DNA from: Streptoverticillium olivoreticuli subsp. olivoreticuli
Lineage (GTDB): Bacteria; Actinomycetota; Actinomycetes; Streptomycetales; Streptomycetaceae
Reading direction: 5' to 3'
Length of the DNA: 64,000 bases
Assembly: GCF_003391135.1 (NCBI RefSeq)
Contig: NZ_CP031455.1
Location: forward strand, 2,689,501-2,753,500
This document shows positions 36,925 to 46,898 of the stretch, piece by piece. The notes beneath the pieces are model-generated. The model saw only the letters and a program-made list of their open reading frames with translations, was not told where the DNA came from and did not search any database. The stretch's first letter is position 1. Each line of letters starts with the position of its first letter. The position numbers and the translations under genes were made by a program.

Positions 36925-37989
36925 TCACCCCCTCGTACCCCAGTCGCGCCGGTAGGCACGCCAGTCCCCCTCGGTGGCCGCGAAGTCCACGTACAGCGCC
37001 AGCCCGAACCGCTGCCGGTCCCCGCCCTCGCGGGTCAGGCCCAGCCGGGCGCCGCGCACGGCGGCCGCGGCCGTCTCCGCGTGGCCGTGGTGGCCCATGT
37101 CGTCGGTGTGGAAGAAGGGCAGGCCCATCAGCAGGTCGACCCCGGCGGGGGTGGCCCGGAGGGCGAGCGCCGTCTGCCGGGCCACATAGCCGCCGTAGAG
37201 GCTCTCGACCGGCAGGGCGGTGTCGTACGACATGACCGCGATCTGGTCGGTGCGGCGCGCGACCTGCCCGAAGTACTTCTGGGTCCACCACTTGGGACTG
37301 CCCATCAGGCGGGCGGCCCGGTGCATCGAGGGCAGCGGGTCGATCTGCTGCGCGGCGACCGAGAGCACCCCGCCCGCGGAGGTGACGGCGGGGTGGAGGG
37401 CGTCCAGCAGGGCGAGGAAGGACCCGTCGCCGGAGCGCACGGGCTCGACGTCCAGGTGGACGCCGTCGAATCCGGCCCGCATCACCTGGCGGGAGCTCTC
37501 CACCACGGCGTCGCGGGCGGGCGCCGAGTCCAGCCGGAGCCCGTCGCTCCCCTCTCCCGGGCGCACCAGCTTGTCGCCGAGCCACGCCTGTACCCGCACT
37601 CCCGGCAGCTCGCGGTGCACGGAGTCGGCCAGCCACCGGGCGCGGGGGTGGGCCGAGGCGGGCAGCGTGCCGTCGTGCTCCAGCGGCCCGGCGTGCACAT
37701 AGAGGTCGCGCAGGCCCGTCCCCGCGAGCCGGCGCCCCAGCGCGGCCAGGTCCGCGTCGCCCTTGCGGCCGTCGACCCAGGCGTGGCCCAGCCAGACCGC
37801 GTCGCGGCCGCGGGTGACCGCGTCGTCCGCGGGGGCTCCGGCATAGGCCGCCCGCAGCGCGCTCCCCGCCAGGACGAGCGGCGCCAGGAGCACCAGGGCC
37901 AGGACGACGGCCAGGCGCACGACCAGCCGCCTGCCAGGGCGCAGGCGGCGCAGCGCGGTGAGCGGTCCACGGGTATCCGGCCGGTGCAT
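36925..37989 (-). CDS. Secreted or membrane-anchored GH18-like TIM-barrel protein
   Basis: A 354-residue protein with a basic N-terminus and one signal-anchor helix (LAVVLALVLLAPLVLAGSAL), then a likely TIM barrel. The segment GFDGVHLDVEPV resembles the DxxDxDxE active-site motif of GH18 glycosidases, with Glu in the catalytic position. Other barrel-strand-like pieces are LYVHAGPL and QIAVMSYDTALP. It could be a chitinase-like hydrolase or a binding protein. It lies between the gyl terminator and the PAC2 gene. Confidence 0.65.
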   Translation of the reverse strand: MHRPDTRGPLTALRRLRPGRRLVVRLAVVLALVLLAPLVLAGSALRAAYAGAPADDAVTRGRDAVWLGHAWVDGRKGDADLAALGRRLAGTGLRDLYVHAGPLEHDGTLPASAHPRARWLADSVHRELPGVRVQAWLGDKLVRPGEGSDGLRLDSAPARDAVVESSRQVMRAGFDGVHLDVEPVRSGDGSFLALLDALHPAVTSAGGVLSVAAQQIDPLPSMHRAARLMGSPKWWTQKYFGQVARRTDQIAVMSYDTALPVESLYGGYVARQTALALRATPAGVDLLMGLPFFHTDDMGHHGHAETAAAAVRGARLGLTREGGDRQRFGLALYVDFAATEGDWRAYRRDWGTRG

Positions 37990-38057
37990 GGAGAAGATCG
38001 CCCCCTTTTTCCTACAGTGACGCGGTCTCCGCCGGGACAGTTGCACCGCCGGGACAG

Positions 38058-38099
38058 CGCTGAGGGGAGAGACGGCCGATGGCGTCTCTCCCCTCAGCG
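38058..38099 (-). terminator. Terminator of the glycerol operon
   Basis: A perfect 17-bp stem (arms begin CGCTGAGGGGAGAG and end CTCTCCCCTCAGCG) with an 8-base loop, just beyond the glpD stop codon. Confidence 0.85.
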
Positions 38100-38120
38100 G
38101 GCCTCACCGGGCAGTGGGCG

Positions 38121-39728
38121 TCAGCCCTTGTCGTTCAGCATGCCCTTGACGCGCGCCCGGACGTCCTCGGTGTCGAGGCCGCGGATCGTCAGCGTCGTAC
38201 GGCGGCGCAGGACGTCGTCCACCGTCTCGGCCCACTCGTGGTCACGGGCGTAGACGACCTGGGCCCAGATCTCCGGGCCGTCGGGGTGGATGCGCTCGCC
38301 GAGCTCCGGGTTCTCGTTGACCAGGCGCGCGATGTCGAAGGACAGCGAGCCGTAGTGCGAGGCCAGGTGGCGGGCGGTCAGCGGGTCCATGCGGGCGCCG
38401 GGGTCGCGGTCCACCAGCAGTCGGTGGGCGACCGCGTTGGGGTTGGCGACACCGGGCAGCGGGGTCCGGCGGACGAGGTTGGAGATGGGCTCCATGTCCT
38501 CGGTCAGCGGGCTGCCGGGCAGCTTGGCGAGCTTGGCCATGACCGTACGGCCGATGTGGCGGTAGGTGGTCCACTTGCCGCCGGCGACGGAGAGCATGCC
38601 GCCCTTGCCCTCGCTGACGACGGTCTCGCGCTTGGCCTGGGAGACGTCACCGGGGCCGCCGGGCAGCACGCGCAGGCCCGCGAAGGCGTACGTCATCAGG
38701 TCGCGGTCGAGGTCCGCGTCCTGGATGGAGAACGCCGCCTCGTCCAGGATCTGCTGGATGTCGGCCTCGGTGGCGCGCACGTCCGCCGGGTCGCCCTCGT
38801 ACTGGGTGTCGGTGGTGCCGAGGAGGAGCTGGTCCTCCCACGGCAGGGCGAAGGTGATGCGGTACTTGTCGATCGGGGTGGCCATGGCGGCCTTCCAGGG
38901 CGACTTGCGCTTCATCACGATGTGCGCGCCCTTGGAGAGGCGGATCGACGGGTCCGCGCCCTTGTCCTCCATCTTGCGGAGGTGGTCGACCCAGGGGCCG
39001 GTGGCGTTGAGCACGACGCGCGCGTCGACACCGAACTCGGTGCCGTCCTGGCGGTCCTTGAGCTCGGCGCCCGTGACCTTGCCGTGGGTGAAGCGCAGGC
39101 CGGTGACCTCGGCGTGGTTGAGGACCACGGCACCGGACTCGACCGCCGCGCGGACCGTCATGACGGCGACGCGCGAGTCGTTCATCTGGTGGTCGTAGTA
39201 GACCGCCACGGCCTTGAGGTTGTCCGTGCGCAGACCGGGGTTGTCGGCCTTGGCCTTGGCCGGGGAGATCACCTTGCCGACGCCGTCGCCGAAGGCGGAC
39301 AGCGCGGAGTAGGCGAAGACACCGGCGCCGAGCTTGGCGGCGCCGACCGGGCCGCCCTTGTAGACCGGCAGGTAGAAGGTCAGCGGGTTGACCAGGTGCG
39401 GGGCCACGTCCTTGGCCAGCACCCGGCGCTCGTGGTGGTTCTCCGCGACCAGCTTGACCGCGCCGGTCTGCAGGTAGCGCAGACCGCCGTGGACGAGCTT
39501 GGAGGAAGCGGAGGAGGTGGCGCCGGCGAAGTCGCCGGCGTCCACCATGGCGACCCGCAGTCCGGCCTGCGCTGCGTGCCAGGCCACCGAGGTGCCCAGG
39601 ATGCCGCCGCCGATCACCAGGAGGTCGTACGTCGCGTTGGACAGCCGTTCCCGGGTCTCGGCACGGCCCGGGTTGGCACCGGAGGCCGGGTGCGTTCCCA
39701 GGGTCGGAACGCTCTGCGGGGTTGTCAT
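38121..39728 (-). CDS. glpD: Glycerol-3-phosphate dehydrogenase
   Basis: A 535-residue FAD-dependent enzyme that oxidises glycerol-3-phosphate to dihydroxyacetone phosphate at the membrane. FAD-binding motif LLVIGGGILGTSVAWHAA (about 35-52), then SASSKLVHGGLRYLQTG, and the C-terminal DAO_C domain (about 395-535). Last gene of the operon; the start lies 2 bases beyond the glpK stop, so translation is coupled. Known as gylX in S. coelicolor. Confidence 0.96.
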   Translation of the reverse strand: MTTPQSVPTLGTHPASGANPGRAETRERLSNATYDLLVIGGGILGTSVAWHAAQAGLRVAMVDAGDFAGATSSASSKLVHGGLRYLQTGAVKLVAENHHERRVLAKDVAPHLVNPLTFYLPVYKGGPVGAAKLGAGVFAYSALSAFGDGVGKVISPAKAKADNPGLRTDNLKAVAVYYDHQMNDSRVAVMTVRAAVESGAVVLNHAEVTGLRFTHGKVTGAELKDRQDGTEFGVDARVVLNATGPWVDHLRKMEDKGADPSIRLSKGAHIVMKRKSPWKAAMATPIDKYRITFALPWEDQLLLGTTDTQYEGDPADVRATEADIQQILDEAAFSIQDADLDRDLMTYAFAGLRVLPGGPGDVSQAKRETVVSEGKGGMLSVAGGKWTTYRHIGRTVMAKLAKLPGSPLTEDMEPISNLVRRTPLPGVANPNAVAHRLLVDRDPGARMDPLTARHLASHYGSLSFDIARLVNENPELGERIHPDGPEIWAQVVYARDHEWAETVDDVLRRRTTLTIRGLDTEDVRARVKGMLNDKG

Positions 39729-39730
39729 GA

Positions 39731-41263
39731 TTACTCCTCGTCCTCGATCCAGCCCATGGTCCGCTCGACGGCCTTGAGCCAGCTCTTGTACTCGCGGTCA
39801 CGCGTGTCCGCGTCCATGCGGGGGGTCCACTCGGCGGCCCGGCGCCAGTTGGCGCGCAGGGCGTCGGTGTCCGGCCAGAAGCCGACGGCCAGGCCGGCGG
39901 CGTAGGCGGCGCCGAGGCAGGTGGTCTCGGCGACCATCGGGCGCACCACAGGGGCGTCCAGGAAGTCCGAGAGCGTCTGCATCAGCAAGTTGTTGGAGGT
40001 CATACCGCCGTCGACCTTGAGCGCGGTGAGCTCGACGCCGGAGTCCTTCGTCATGGCGTCGGTGATCTCGCGGGTCTGCCAGGCGGTGGCCTCGAGCACG
40101 GCGCGGGCGATGTGCGCCTTGGTGACGTAGCGGGTCAGGCCCGCGATGACACCGCGCGCGTCGGAGCGCCAGTAGGGGGCGAACAGGCCGGAGAAGGCCG
40201 GCACGAAGTAGGCGCCGCCGTTGTCCTCGACGGAGCTGGCGAGCGTCTCGATCTCGGCCGCGCTCTTGATGAGGCCCATCTGGTCGCGCATCCACTGCAC
40301 GAGGGAGCCGGTGACGGCGATGGAGCCCTCGAGGGCGTAGACGGGCTTCTGGTCGCCGATGCGGTAGCCGACGGTGGTCAGCAGGCCGTTGTACGACTGG
40401 ACGGGCTCGTCACCGGTGTTCATCAGCATGAAGGTGCCGGTGCCGTAGGTGGACTTGGCCTCGCCCTGCTCGAAGCAGGTCTGGCCGAAGAGGGCCGCCT
40501 GCTGGTCGCCGAGGGCGGAGGCGACGGGGACGCCGGCGAGGGCGCCGTCCTTGGCGTGGCCGTAGACCTCGGCGGAGGAGCGGATCTCCGGCAGCACGGC
40601 GGCCGGGATCTCCATGGAGGCGAGGATGCGCTCGTCCCACTCCAGGGAGCGGAGGTTCATCAGCATGGTGCGGGAGGCGTTGGTGACGTCGGTGACGTGG
40701 CGACCGCCGTCGACACCGCCCGTGAGGTTCCAGATGACCCAGGAGTCCATGGTGCCGAAGAGGATGTCGCCGGCTTCCGCGCGCTCGCGCAGGCCCTCGA
40801 CGTTGTCCAGCAGCCAGCGGACCTTGGGACCGGAGAAGTAGGAGGCCAGCGGGAGGCCCGTCTCGCGGCGGAAGCGGTCCTGGCCGACGTTGCGGCCGAG
40901 CTCCTTGCACAGGGCGTCGGTGCGGGTGTCCTGCCAGACGATGGCGTTGTGGACGGGCTCGCCGGTGTTCTTGTCCCACATCAGCGTGGTCTCACGCTGG
41001 TTGGTGATGCCGATCGCCTTGACGTCGGCGGCGGTGATGCCCGCCTTCTCGACGGCGCCGGCCACGACCTGCTGGACGTTGGTCCAGATCTCGGTGGCGT
41101 CGTGCTCGACCCAGCCCGGCTTCGGGAAGATCTGCTCGTGCTCCTTCTGGTCGACGGAGACGATGCGTCCGTCGCGGTCGAAGACGATGCAGCGGGAGGA
41201 GGTGGTGCCCTGGTCGATCGCCGCGATGAACGGGCCCTGGCCGTGGGTGCCGGTGGTGGTCAT
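39731..41263 (-). CDS. glpK: Glycerol kinase
   Basis: A 510-residue FGGY kinase: N-terminal [16 protein letters not shown] phosphate loop, the glycerol site region [23 protein letters not shown] (given in part), and FGGY signature regions toward the C-terminus ([25 protein letters not shown]). It phosphorylates imported glycerol. It lies 41 bases downstream of glpF. Known as gylB in S. coelicolor. Confidence 0.96.
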   Translation of the reverse strand: MTTTGTHGQGPFIAAIDQGTTSSRCIVFDRDGRIVSVDQKEHEQIFPKPGWVEHDATEIWTNVQQVVAGAVEKAGITAADVKAIGITNQRETTLMWDKNTGEPVHNAIVWQDTRTDALCKELGRNVGQDRFRRETGLPLASYFSGPKVRWLLDNVEGLRERAEAGDILFGTMDSWVIWNLTGGVDGGRHVTDVTNASRTMLMNLRSLEWDERILASMEIPAAVLPEIRSSAEVYGHAKDGALAGVPVASALGDQQAALFGQTCFEQGEAKSTYGTGTFMLMNTGDEPVQSYNGLLTTVGYRIGDQKPVYALEGSIAVTGSLVQWMRDQMGLIKSAAEIETLASSVEDNGGAYFVPAFSGLFAPYWRSDARGVIAGLTRYVTKAHIARAVLEATAWQTREITDAMTKDSGVELTALKVDGGMTSNNLLMQTLSDFLDAPVVRPMVAETTCLGAAYAAGLAVGFWPDTDALRANWRRAAEWTPRMDADTRDREYKSWLKAVERTMGWIEDEE

Positions 41264-41304
41264 GTCTGGTGTGCTCCTGGAAGTCTGAAGGTCTCGGCGG
41301 GTGC

Positions 41305-42087
41305 TCAGAACGCGAGCTTGTGGATGCCTGCGGCGAGCGCGGCACCGACGAGCGGGCCGACCACCGGGATCCAGGCGTAGCTCCAGTCGGAGCCGCCCTT
41401 GTTCGGCAGCGGCAGCAGCGCGTGCACGATACGCGGACCGAGGTCACGGGCCGGGTTGATCGCGTAGCCCGTCGGGCCGCCGAGCGAGAGGCCGATACCC
41501 ACGACGACGAAGGCGGTCATCAGCACACCGGTGCCGCTGACGGCCAGGCCCTTGGTGAGGCCCTGGGTGAGGATCGCGAGCACGAGCACCGCGGTGGCGA
41601 TGATCTCGGTGGCGAGGTTCTGCACCACGTTGCGGACCTCGGGGCCCGTGGAGAAGACGCCGAGCACCGGGCCGGCCTGGGGGGAGGCGGACTTGTCCAC
41701 TATCCCCTCGTGGCCCGTGGTCTCGGCGACGATCTCCGGGTCCGTGAGGTGGGCCCGGAACTGACCGTAGTACGCGACCCACACCAGCGTGGCGCCGATC
41801 ATCGCGCCGAGCATCTGGGAGCCGATGTAGAGCGGCACGTCGCTCCACTTGGTCGCACCGTCGATGGCGAGGCCGATCGTGACGGCGGGGTTGAGGTGCG
41901 CGCCGGACGGGTGGGCGATGTACGCACCCGTCAGGACCGCGAAGCCCCAGCCGAACGTGATGGCGAGCCAGCCCGCGTCGAGCGCCTTGGAGCGCTTCAG
42001 GGTGACGGCGGCGCAGACGCCACCGCCCAGCAGGATGAGCACGGCGGTACCGATGGTCTCGCCGGCGAAGATGTCGGAGCTGGACAC
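41305..42087 (-). CDS. glpF: Glycerol uptake facilitator (aquaglyceroporin)
   Basis: A 260-residue MIP channel with six membrane helices and both NPA half-helix motifs (HLNPAVTIG and [12 protein letters not shown]). The Asp after the second NPA motif marks the glycerol-conducting subfamily. GTG start with AAAGGAG upstream. First gene of the glycerol operon, downstream of a probable GylR operator. Known as gylA in S. coelicolor. Confidence 0.95.
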   Translation of the reverse strand: MSSSDIFAGETIGTAVLILLGGGVCAAVTLKRSKALDAGWLAITFGWGFAVLTGAYIAHPSGAHLNPAVTIGLAIDGATKWSDVPLYIGSQMLGAMIGATLVWVAYYGQFRAHLTDPEIVAETTGHEGIVDKSASPQAGPVLGVFSTGPEVRNVVQNLATEIIATAVLVLAILTQGLTKGLAVSGTGVLMTAFVVVGIGLSLGGPTGYAINPARDLGPRIVHALLPLPNKGGSDWSYAWIPVVGPLVGAALAAGIHKLAF

Positions 42088-42201
42088 CCGCGACTCCTTT
42101 GTCCTTGGTCCAGGGGAAAGGCGAACCCCGGGTCCCTCCGGTGGTCCGCGCCCTCCGAGAGGGCGGTGATCGGTCCCGCGGCAGAGCCCACCATAGCGAA
42201 T

Positions 42202-42229
42202 ATTGTCGTTAGGCGTTCGACAATGCCGA
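42202..42229. promoter_or_regulatory. Probable GylR operator upstream of glpF
   Basis: An inverted repeat ATTGTCG/CGACAAT (42202-42208, 42218-42224) overlaps GTTCGACAATGCCGA (42215-42229). The second element matches GTTCGGCAATGCTGA upstream of gylR at 13 of 15 positions. Shared sequence at the two gyl promoters is what an autoregulating IclR-type repressor would need. Confidence 0.65.
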
Positions 42230-42377
42230 CCGATGAACGGCAGTTTTCTGCACGGTCAAGGGCGCGTCAAGGGTTTCGTGACCGAAAAGTCCCGGCCAAC
42301 AGGCCGAAAACATTCGATCGATACCCGCCGGTAACCGAACCGCGACCTAAGGCTGTGATCCACCGCCCTCCGCCGGG

Positions 42378-43142
42378 CTAGAAGCGCCCGGCACCCAGGT
42401 CGCGGGAGACCGCGCGAGCGCAGTCCCGTACGGCCGCGACCAGCTGCGCCCCGAGCTCGCCGCCCTCGCAGACGCGCTCCACGGCACCGGTGATGCCCAC
42501 CGCGCCCACCGGCATCCGGCGCCGGTCGTGGATGGGGGCGGCGACCGACGCCACACCCGCCCAGGTCTCCTCGACGTCCGAGGCCCATCCTCGGGCCCGG
42601 GTGAGGTCGAGCACACTCTCGAAATCGGCCAGTCCGGTCACGGTGTGCGGCGTGAACGCCTCACGGTCCGACTCGGTCGCCTCACTGTGCGCCACCGGGT
42701 CATAGGCGGAGAGCACCTTGCCCAGCGCGGTGCTGTGCAGCGGCTGCATCGCGCCGACCTCCAGCACCTGCCTGCTGTCGTCGGGCCGGAAGACGTGATG
42801 GATGATCAGCACGCCCTGCTGGTGGAGCACGCCCAGATAGACGCTCTCGCCACTGGAGCGCGCCAGGTCGTCCGCCCAGACCAGCGCCCGGGCCCGCAGT
42901 TCGTGCACATCCAGATAGCTGTTCCCCAGCCGCAGCAGCTCCGCGCCGAGCTGATAGCGCCCGGACGCGGGGTCCTGCTCCACGAAGCCCTCCTGCTGGA
43001 GCGTCCGCAGAATGCCGTGCGCGGTCCCCTTCGCGAGCCCCAGCGCGGAGGCCACATCCGAAAGCCCCAGCCGTCGCTCGCCCCCCGCGAGCAGCCGTAG
43101 CATCGCCGCCGCTCGTTCCAGCGACTGGATGGTCCGTGCCAT
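42378..43142 (-). CDS. gylR: Glycerol operon regulator GylR (IclR family)
   Basis: A 254-residue IclR regulator: N-terminal winged helix (QSLERAAAMLRLLAGGERRL, LSDVASALGLAKGTAHGILR) and C-terminal effector domain (residues about 80-254). ATG at 43142 follows GGAGGAGG. It lies upstream of glpFKD on the same strand and represses the operon in the absence of glycerol-3-phosphate in S. coelicolor. Divergent from metH. Confidence 0.93.
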   Translation of the reverse strand: MARTIQSLERAAAMLRLLAGGERRLGLSDVASALGLAKGTAHGILRTLQQEGFVEQDPASGRYQLGAELLRLGNSYLDVHELRARALVWADDLARSSGESVYLGVLHQQGVLIIHHVFRPDDSRQVLEVGAMQPLHSTALGKVLSAYDPVAHSEATESDREAFTPHTVTGLADFESVLDLTRARGWASDVEETWAGVASVAAPIHDRRRMPVGAVGITGAVERVCEGGELGAQLVAAVRDCARAVSRDLGAGRF

Positions 43143-43164
43143 CGCGCAACCTCCTCCACATGCC

Positions 43165-43179
43165 GTTCGGCAATGCTGA
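43165..43179. promoter_or_regulatory. Probable GylR operator in the gylR promoter
   Basis: GTTCGGCAATGCTGA; with the next base it gives TTCGGCA-A-TGCTGAA, an inverted repeat with one mismatch. It is closely related to the glpF-upstream sequence. A further GCCGATGCCGACCGA nearby (43189-43203) may be a second half-site. Confidence 0.6.
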
Positions 43180-43335
43180 ACACTATCGGCCGATGCCGAC
43201 CGAGAGATAGCTGGCAGCGGCTCGTCCGATGATCGCCGAGGGGCAAGCATGCCCTGGTCAGGCCGTGGTCGTCCCCGTATCAAGCGGTGGGACGCCCCTC
43301 CCTTCGGCCGAGTCGGCGGCTACGCTGACGGCGTG

Positions 43336-43354
43336 CGCCTTCTGCCGGAAGGCG
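43336..43354 (+). promoter_or_regulatory. Small hairpin in the metH leader
   Basis: Stem CGCCTTC/GAAGGCG with loop TGCCG, 37 bases upstream of the metH start. Too small for a cobalamin riboswitch, and I see no B12-box sequence. Its function is unknown. Confidence 0.3.
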
Positions 43355-43391
43355 TAAAGCCGACAGCCGTCGCAACCCCGGGAGCACTTCC

Positions 43392-46300
43392 ATGGCCTCG
43401 TTCACGCCATCGACCGCAAGCACCGCCCGAGCCTCCGAACTCCGGGAGGCCCTCGCCTCCCGGGTCGTGGTCGCCGACGGGGCCATGGGCACCATGCTCC
43501 AGGCGCAGGACCCCACCCTGGACGACTTCCAGCAGCTCGAAGGCTGCAACGAGATCCTCAACGTCACCCGCCCGGACATCGTGCGCTCGGTCCACGAGGA
43601 GTACTTCGCCGTCGGCGTCGACTGCGTGGAGACCAACACCTTCGGCGCGAACCTCGCCGCCCTCGGGGAGTACGACGTCGCCGACCGCATCCTCGAACTC
43701 TCCGAGGCGGGCGCGCGCATCGCCCGCGAGGTCGCCGACGACTTCACCGCCCGCGACGGCCGGACCCGCTGGGTGCTGGGCTCGGTCGGCCCCGGCACCA
43801 AGCTGCCGACCCTGGGCCACGCGCCGTACGGCCGGCTCCGCGACGCCTACCAGCAGAACGTCGAGGGCCTCGTCGCCGGCGGAGCCGACGCGATCCTGGT
43901 GGAGACCACCCAGGACCTGCTCCAGACCAAGGCCTCCGTCGTCGGCGCCCGCCGCGCCCTTCAGGCCGCCGGGGCCGACCTGCCGCTGCTGGTCCAGGTC
44001 ACCGTCGAGACCACCGGCACCATGCTCCTCGGCTCCGAGATCGGCGCCGCGCTCACCGCCCTGGAGCCGCTGGGCATCGACATGATCGGCCTGAACTGCG
44101 CCACCGGCCCCGCCGAGATGAGCGAGCACCTGCGCTATCTCTCCCGGCACGCCAGGACCCGCGTCTCCGCGATGCCCAACGCCGGCCTGCCGGTCCTGGG
44201 CAAGAACGGCGCGCACTACCCGCTGACCCCCGCCGAGCTGGCGGACGCCCACGAGACGTTCGTCCGGGAGTACGGCCTCTCGCTGGTCGGCGGCTGCTGC
44301 GGCACGACGCCCGAGCACCTGCGCCAGGTCGTGGAGCGCGTCCGCGACATGACGCCCACCGAGCGGGAGCCCCGCCCCGAGCCCGGCGCCGCCTCGCTCT
44401 ACCAGACCGTGCCCTTCCGCCAGGACACCTCGTTCCTGGCCATCGGCGAGCGGACCAACGCCAACGGCTCGAAGAAGTTCCGCGAGGCCATGCTGGCGGG
44501 CCGCTGGGACGACTGCGTGGAGATGGCCCGCGACCAGATCCGCGAGGGCGCGCACATGCTCGACCTGTGCGTCGACTACGTCGGCCGGGACGGCGTCGCC
44601 GACATGGAGGAGCTCGCGGGCCGGTTCGCCACCGCCTCCACCCTCCCGATCGTGCTGGACTCCACCGAGGTCGACGTGCTGCGCGCCGGTCTCGAGAAGC
44701 TCGGCGGACGCGCCGTCATCAACTCCGTCAACTACGAGGACGGCGACGGCCCCGACTCCCGCTTCGCGAAGGTGACCCGGCTGGCGGCCGAGCACGGCGC
44801 CGCGCTGATCGCGCTCACCATCGACGAGGAGGGCCAGGCCCGCACGGTCGAGAACAAGGTCGCCATCGCCGAGCGGCTCATCGCGGACCTGACGGGCAAC
44901 TGGGGCATCCATGAGTGCGACATCCTCATCGACACCCTGACCTTCACCATCTGCACCGGTCAGGAGGAGTCCCGGGGGGACGGCATCGCCACCATCGAAG
45001 CCATCCGCGAGCTCAAGCGCCGCCACCCGGACGTGCAGACCACGCTGGGTCTGTCCAACATCTCCTTCGGCCTCAACCCGGCCGCCCGCGTCGTGCTGAA
45101 CTCCGTCTTCCTCGACGAGTGCGTCAAGGCCGGGCTGGACTCGGCGATCGTGCACGCCAGCAAGATCCTGCCGATCGCGCGCCTCGACGAGGAGCAGGTC
45201 AAGACCGCCCTCGACCTCATCCACGACCGGCGTGCCGAGGGCTATGACCCCTTGCAGAAGCTCATGGAGCTCTTCGAGGGCGTCAACATGAAGTCCATGA
45301 AGGCGGGCAAGGCCGAGGAGCTCCTCGCGCTGCCCCTGGACGAGCGGCTCCAGCGCCGCATCATCGACGGCGAGAAGAACGGCCTGGAGGCCGACCTGGA
45401 CGAGGCGCTGCGCGACCGCCCCGCCCTCGACATCGTCAACGACACCCTGCTCGAAGGCATGAAGGTGGTCGGCGAGCTGTTCGGCTCGGGCCAGATGCAG
45501 CTGCCGTTCGTCCTGCAGTCGGCCGAGGTGATGAAGTCGGCCGTCGCCCACCTCGAACCGCACATGGAGAAGAGCGACGCCGAGGGCAAGGGCACGATCG
45601 TGCTGGCCACCGTCCGCGGCGACGTCCACGACATCGGCAAGAACCTCGTCGACATCATCCTCTCCAACAACGGCTACAACGTCGTCAACCTCGGTATCAA
45701 GCAGCCCGTCTCGGCGATCCTGGAGGCCGCCGAGGAGCACCGGGCCGATGTGATCGGCATGTCCGGGCTCCTGGTGAAGTCCACCGTGATCATGAAGGAG
45801 AACCTGGAGGAGCTGAACCAGCGCAAGCTGGCGGCCGACTACCCGGTGATCCTCGGCGGTGCGGCGCTCACCCGCGCGTACGTCGAGCAGGACCTGCACG
45901 AGATCTACGAGGGCGAGGTCCGCTACGCCCGTGACGCCTTCGAGGGCCTGCGGCTGATGGACGCGCTGATCGCGGTCAAGCGCGGGGTGCCGGGGGCGGT
46001 GCTGCCGGAGCTCAAGCAGCGGCGGGTGCCGAAGCGGGAGGCCGCGGTGGCGGCCGCCCCGGAGCCGGAGGGTGCCGTACGGTCCGACGTCGCGACCGAC
46101 AACCCCGTGCCCGCGCCGCCGTTCTGGGGCACCCGGGTCATCAAGGGCATCGGCCTCAAGGACTATGCCTCCTGGCTCGACGAGGGCGCGCTCTTCAAGG
46201 GCCAGTGGGGGCTCAAGCAGGCCCGCGCGGGCGGTCCGACGTACGAGGAGCTCGTCGAGACCGAGGGCCGGCCGCGGCTGCGGGGCTGGCTGGAGAAGCT

Positions 46301-46898
46301 CCACACGGAGAATCTGCTCGAAGCGGCCGTCGTCTACGGCTACTTCCCCTGCGTCTCCAAGGGCGACGACCTGATCCTCCTCCACGAGGACGGCACCGAG
46401 CGCACCCGCTTCACCTTCCCGCGTCAGCGGCGCGGCCGCCGGCTGTGCCTCGCGGACTTCTTCCGCCCGGAGGAGTCCGGCGAGACGGACGTCGTGGGCC
46501 TCCAGGTCGTCACGGTCGGCTCCCGCATCGGCGAGGCGACGGCGGAGCTCTTCGCCGCCGACTCCTACCGCGACTACCTCGAACTGCACGGCCTGTCCGT
46601 CCAGCTGGCCGAGGCCCTCGCCGAGTACTGGCACGCGCGCGTCCGCGGCGAACTCGGCTTCGCCGCGGAGGATCCGGCGAACGTGGAGGGCATGTTCGAC
46701 CTCCAGTACCGCGGCGCCCGCTTCTCCCTGGGCTACGGCGCCTGCCCCGACCTGGAGGACCGCGCGAAGATCGCCGCCCTCCTGGAGCCGGAGCGCATCG
46801 GCGTCCACCTCTCGGAGGAATTCCAGCTGCACCCGGAGCAGTCGACGGACGCGATCGTCATCCACCACCCGGAGGCGAAGTACTTCAACGCGCGGTGA
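43392..46898 (+). CDS. metH: Cobalamin-dependent methionine synthase
   Basis: A 1168-residue four-module enzyme. The homocysteine domain (1-310) has zinc cysteines in GLNCATGP and GGCCGTTP. The methyl-tetrahydrofolate domain (about 345-610) contains FLAIGERTNANGS. The cap and B12 domain (about 630-880) has GDVHDIGKN, with His746 as the cobalt ligand. The C-terminal reactivation domain (about 900-1168) contains GYGACPD. It transfers methyl from folate to homocysteine. ATG at 43392 follows CGGGAG. The stop codon lies inside the first unit of a tandem repeat array. Confidence 0.97.
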   Translation: MASFTPSTASTARASELREALASRVVVADGAMGTMLQAQDPTLDDFQQLEGCNEILNVTRPDIVRSVHEEYFAVGVDCVETNTFGANLAALGEYDVADRILELSEAGARIAREVADDFTARDGRTRWVLGSVGPGTKLPTLGHAPYGRLRDAYQQNVEGLVAGGADAILVETTQDLLQTKASVVGARRALQAAGADLPLLVQVTVETTGTMLLGSEIGAALTALEPLGIDMIGLNCATGPAEMSEHLRYLSRHARTRVSAMPNAGLPVLGKNGAHYPLTPAELADAHETFVREYGLSLVGGCCGTTPEHLRQVVERVRDMTPTEREPRPEPGAASLYQTVPFRQDTSFLAIGERTNANGSKKFREAMLAGRWDDCVEMARDQIREGAHMLDLCVDYVGRDGVADMEELAGRFATASTLPIVLDSTEVDVLRAGLEKLGGRAVINSVNYEDGDGPDSRFAKVTRLAAEHGAALIALTIDEEGQARTVENKVAIAERLIADLTGNWGIHECDILIDTLTFTICTGQEESRGDGIATIEAIRELKRRHPDVQTTLGLSNISFGLNPAARVVLNSVFLDECVKAGLDSAIVHASKILPIARLDEEQVKTALDLIHDRRAEGYDPLQKLMELFEGVNMKSMKAGKAEELLALPLDERLQRRIIDGEKNGLEADLDEALRDRPALDIVNDTLLEGMKVVGELFGSGQMQLPFVLQSAEVMKSAVAHLEPHMEKSDAEGKGTIVLATVRGDVHDIGKNLVDIILSNNGYNVVNLGIKQPVSAILEAAEEHRADVIGMSGLLVKSTVIMKENLEELNQRKLAADYPVILGGAALTRAYVEQDLHEIYEGEVRYARDAFEGLRLMDALIAVKRGVPGAVLPELKQRRVPKREAAVAAAPEPEGAVRSDVATDNPVPAPPFWGTRVIKGIGLKDYASWLDEGALFKGQWGLKQARAGGPTYEELVETEGRPRLRGWLEKLHTENLLEAAVVYGYFPCVSKGDDLILLHEDGTERTRFTFPRQRRGRRLCLADFFRPEESGETDVVGLQVVTVGSRIGEATAELFAADSYRDYLELHGLSVQLAEALAEYWHARVRGELGFAAEDPANVEGMFDLQYRGARFSLGYGACPDLEDRAKIAALLEPERIGVHLSEEFQLHPEQSTDAIVIHHPEAKYFNAR

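Noticed and set aside
43249..43391. Cobalamin or SAH/SAM riboswitch in front of metH
   Set aside because: The leader is short, with no B12-box-like or SAH-motif sequence; only a small hairpin is present.
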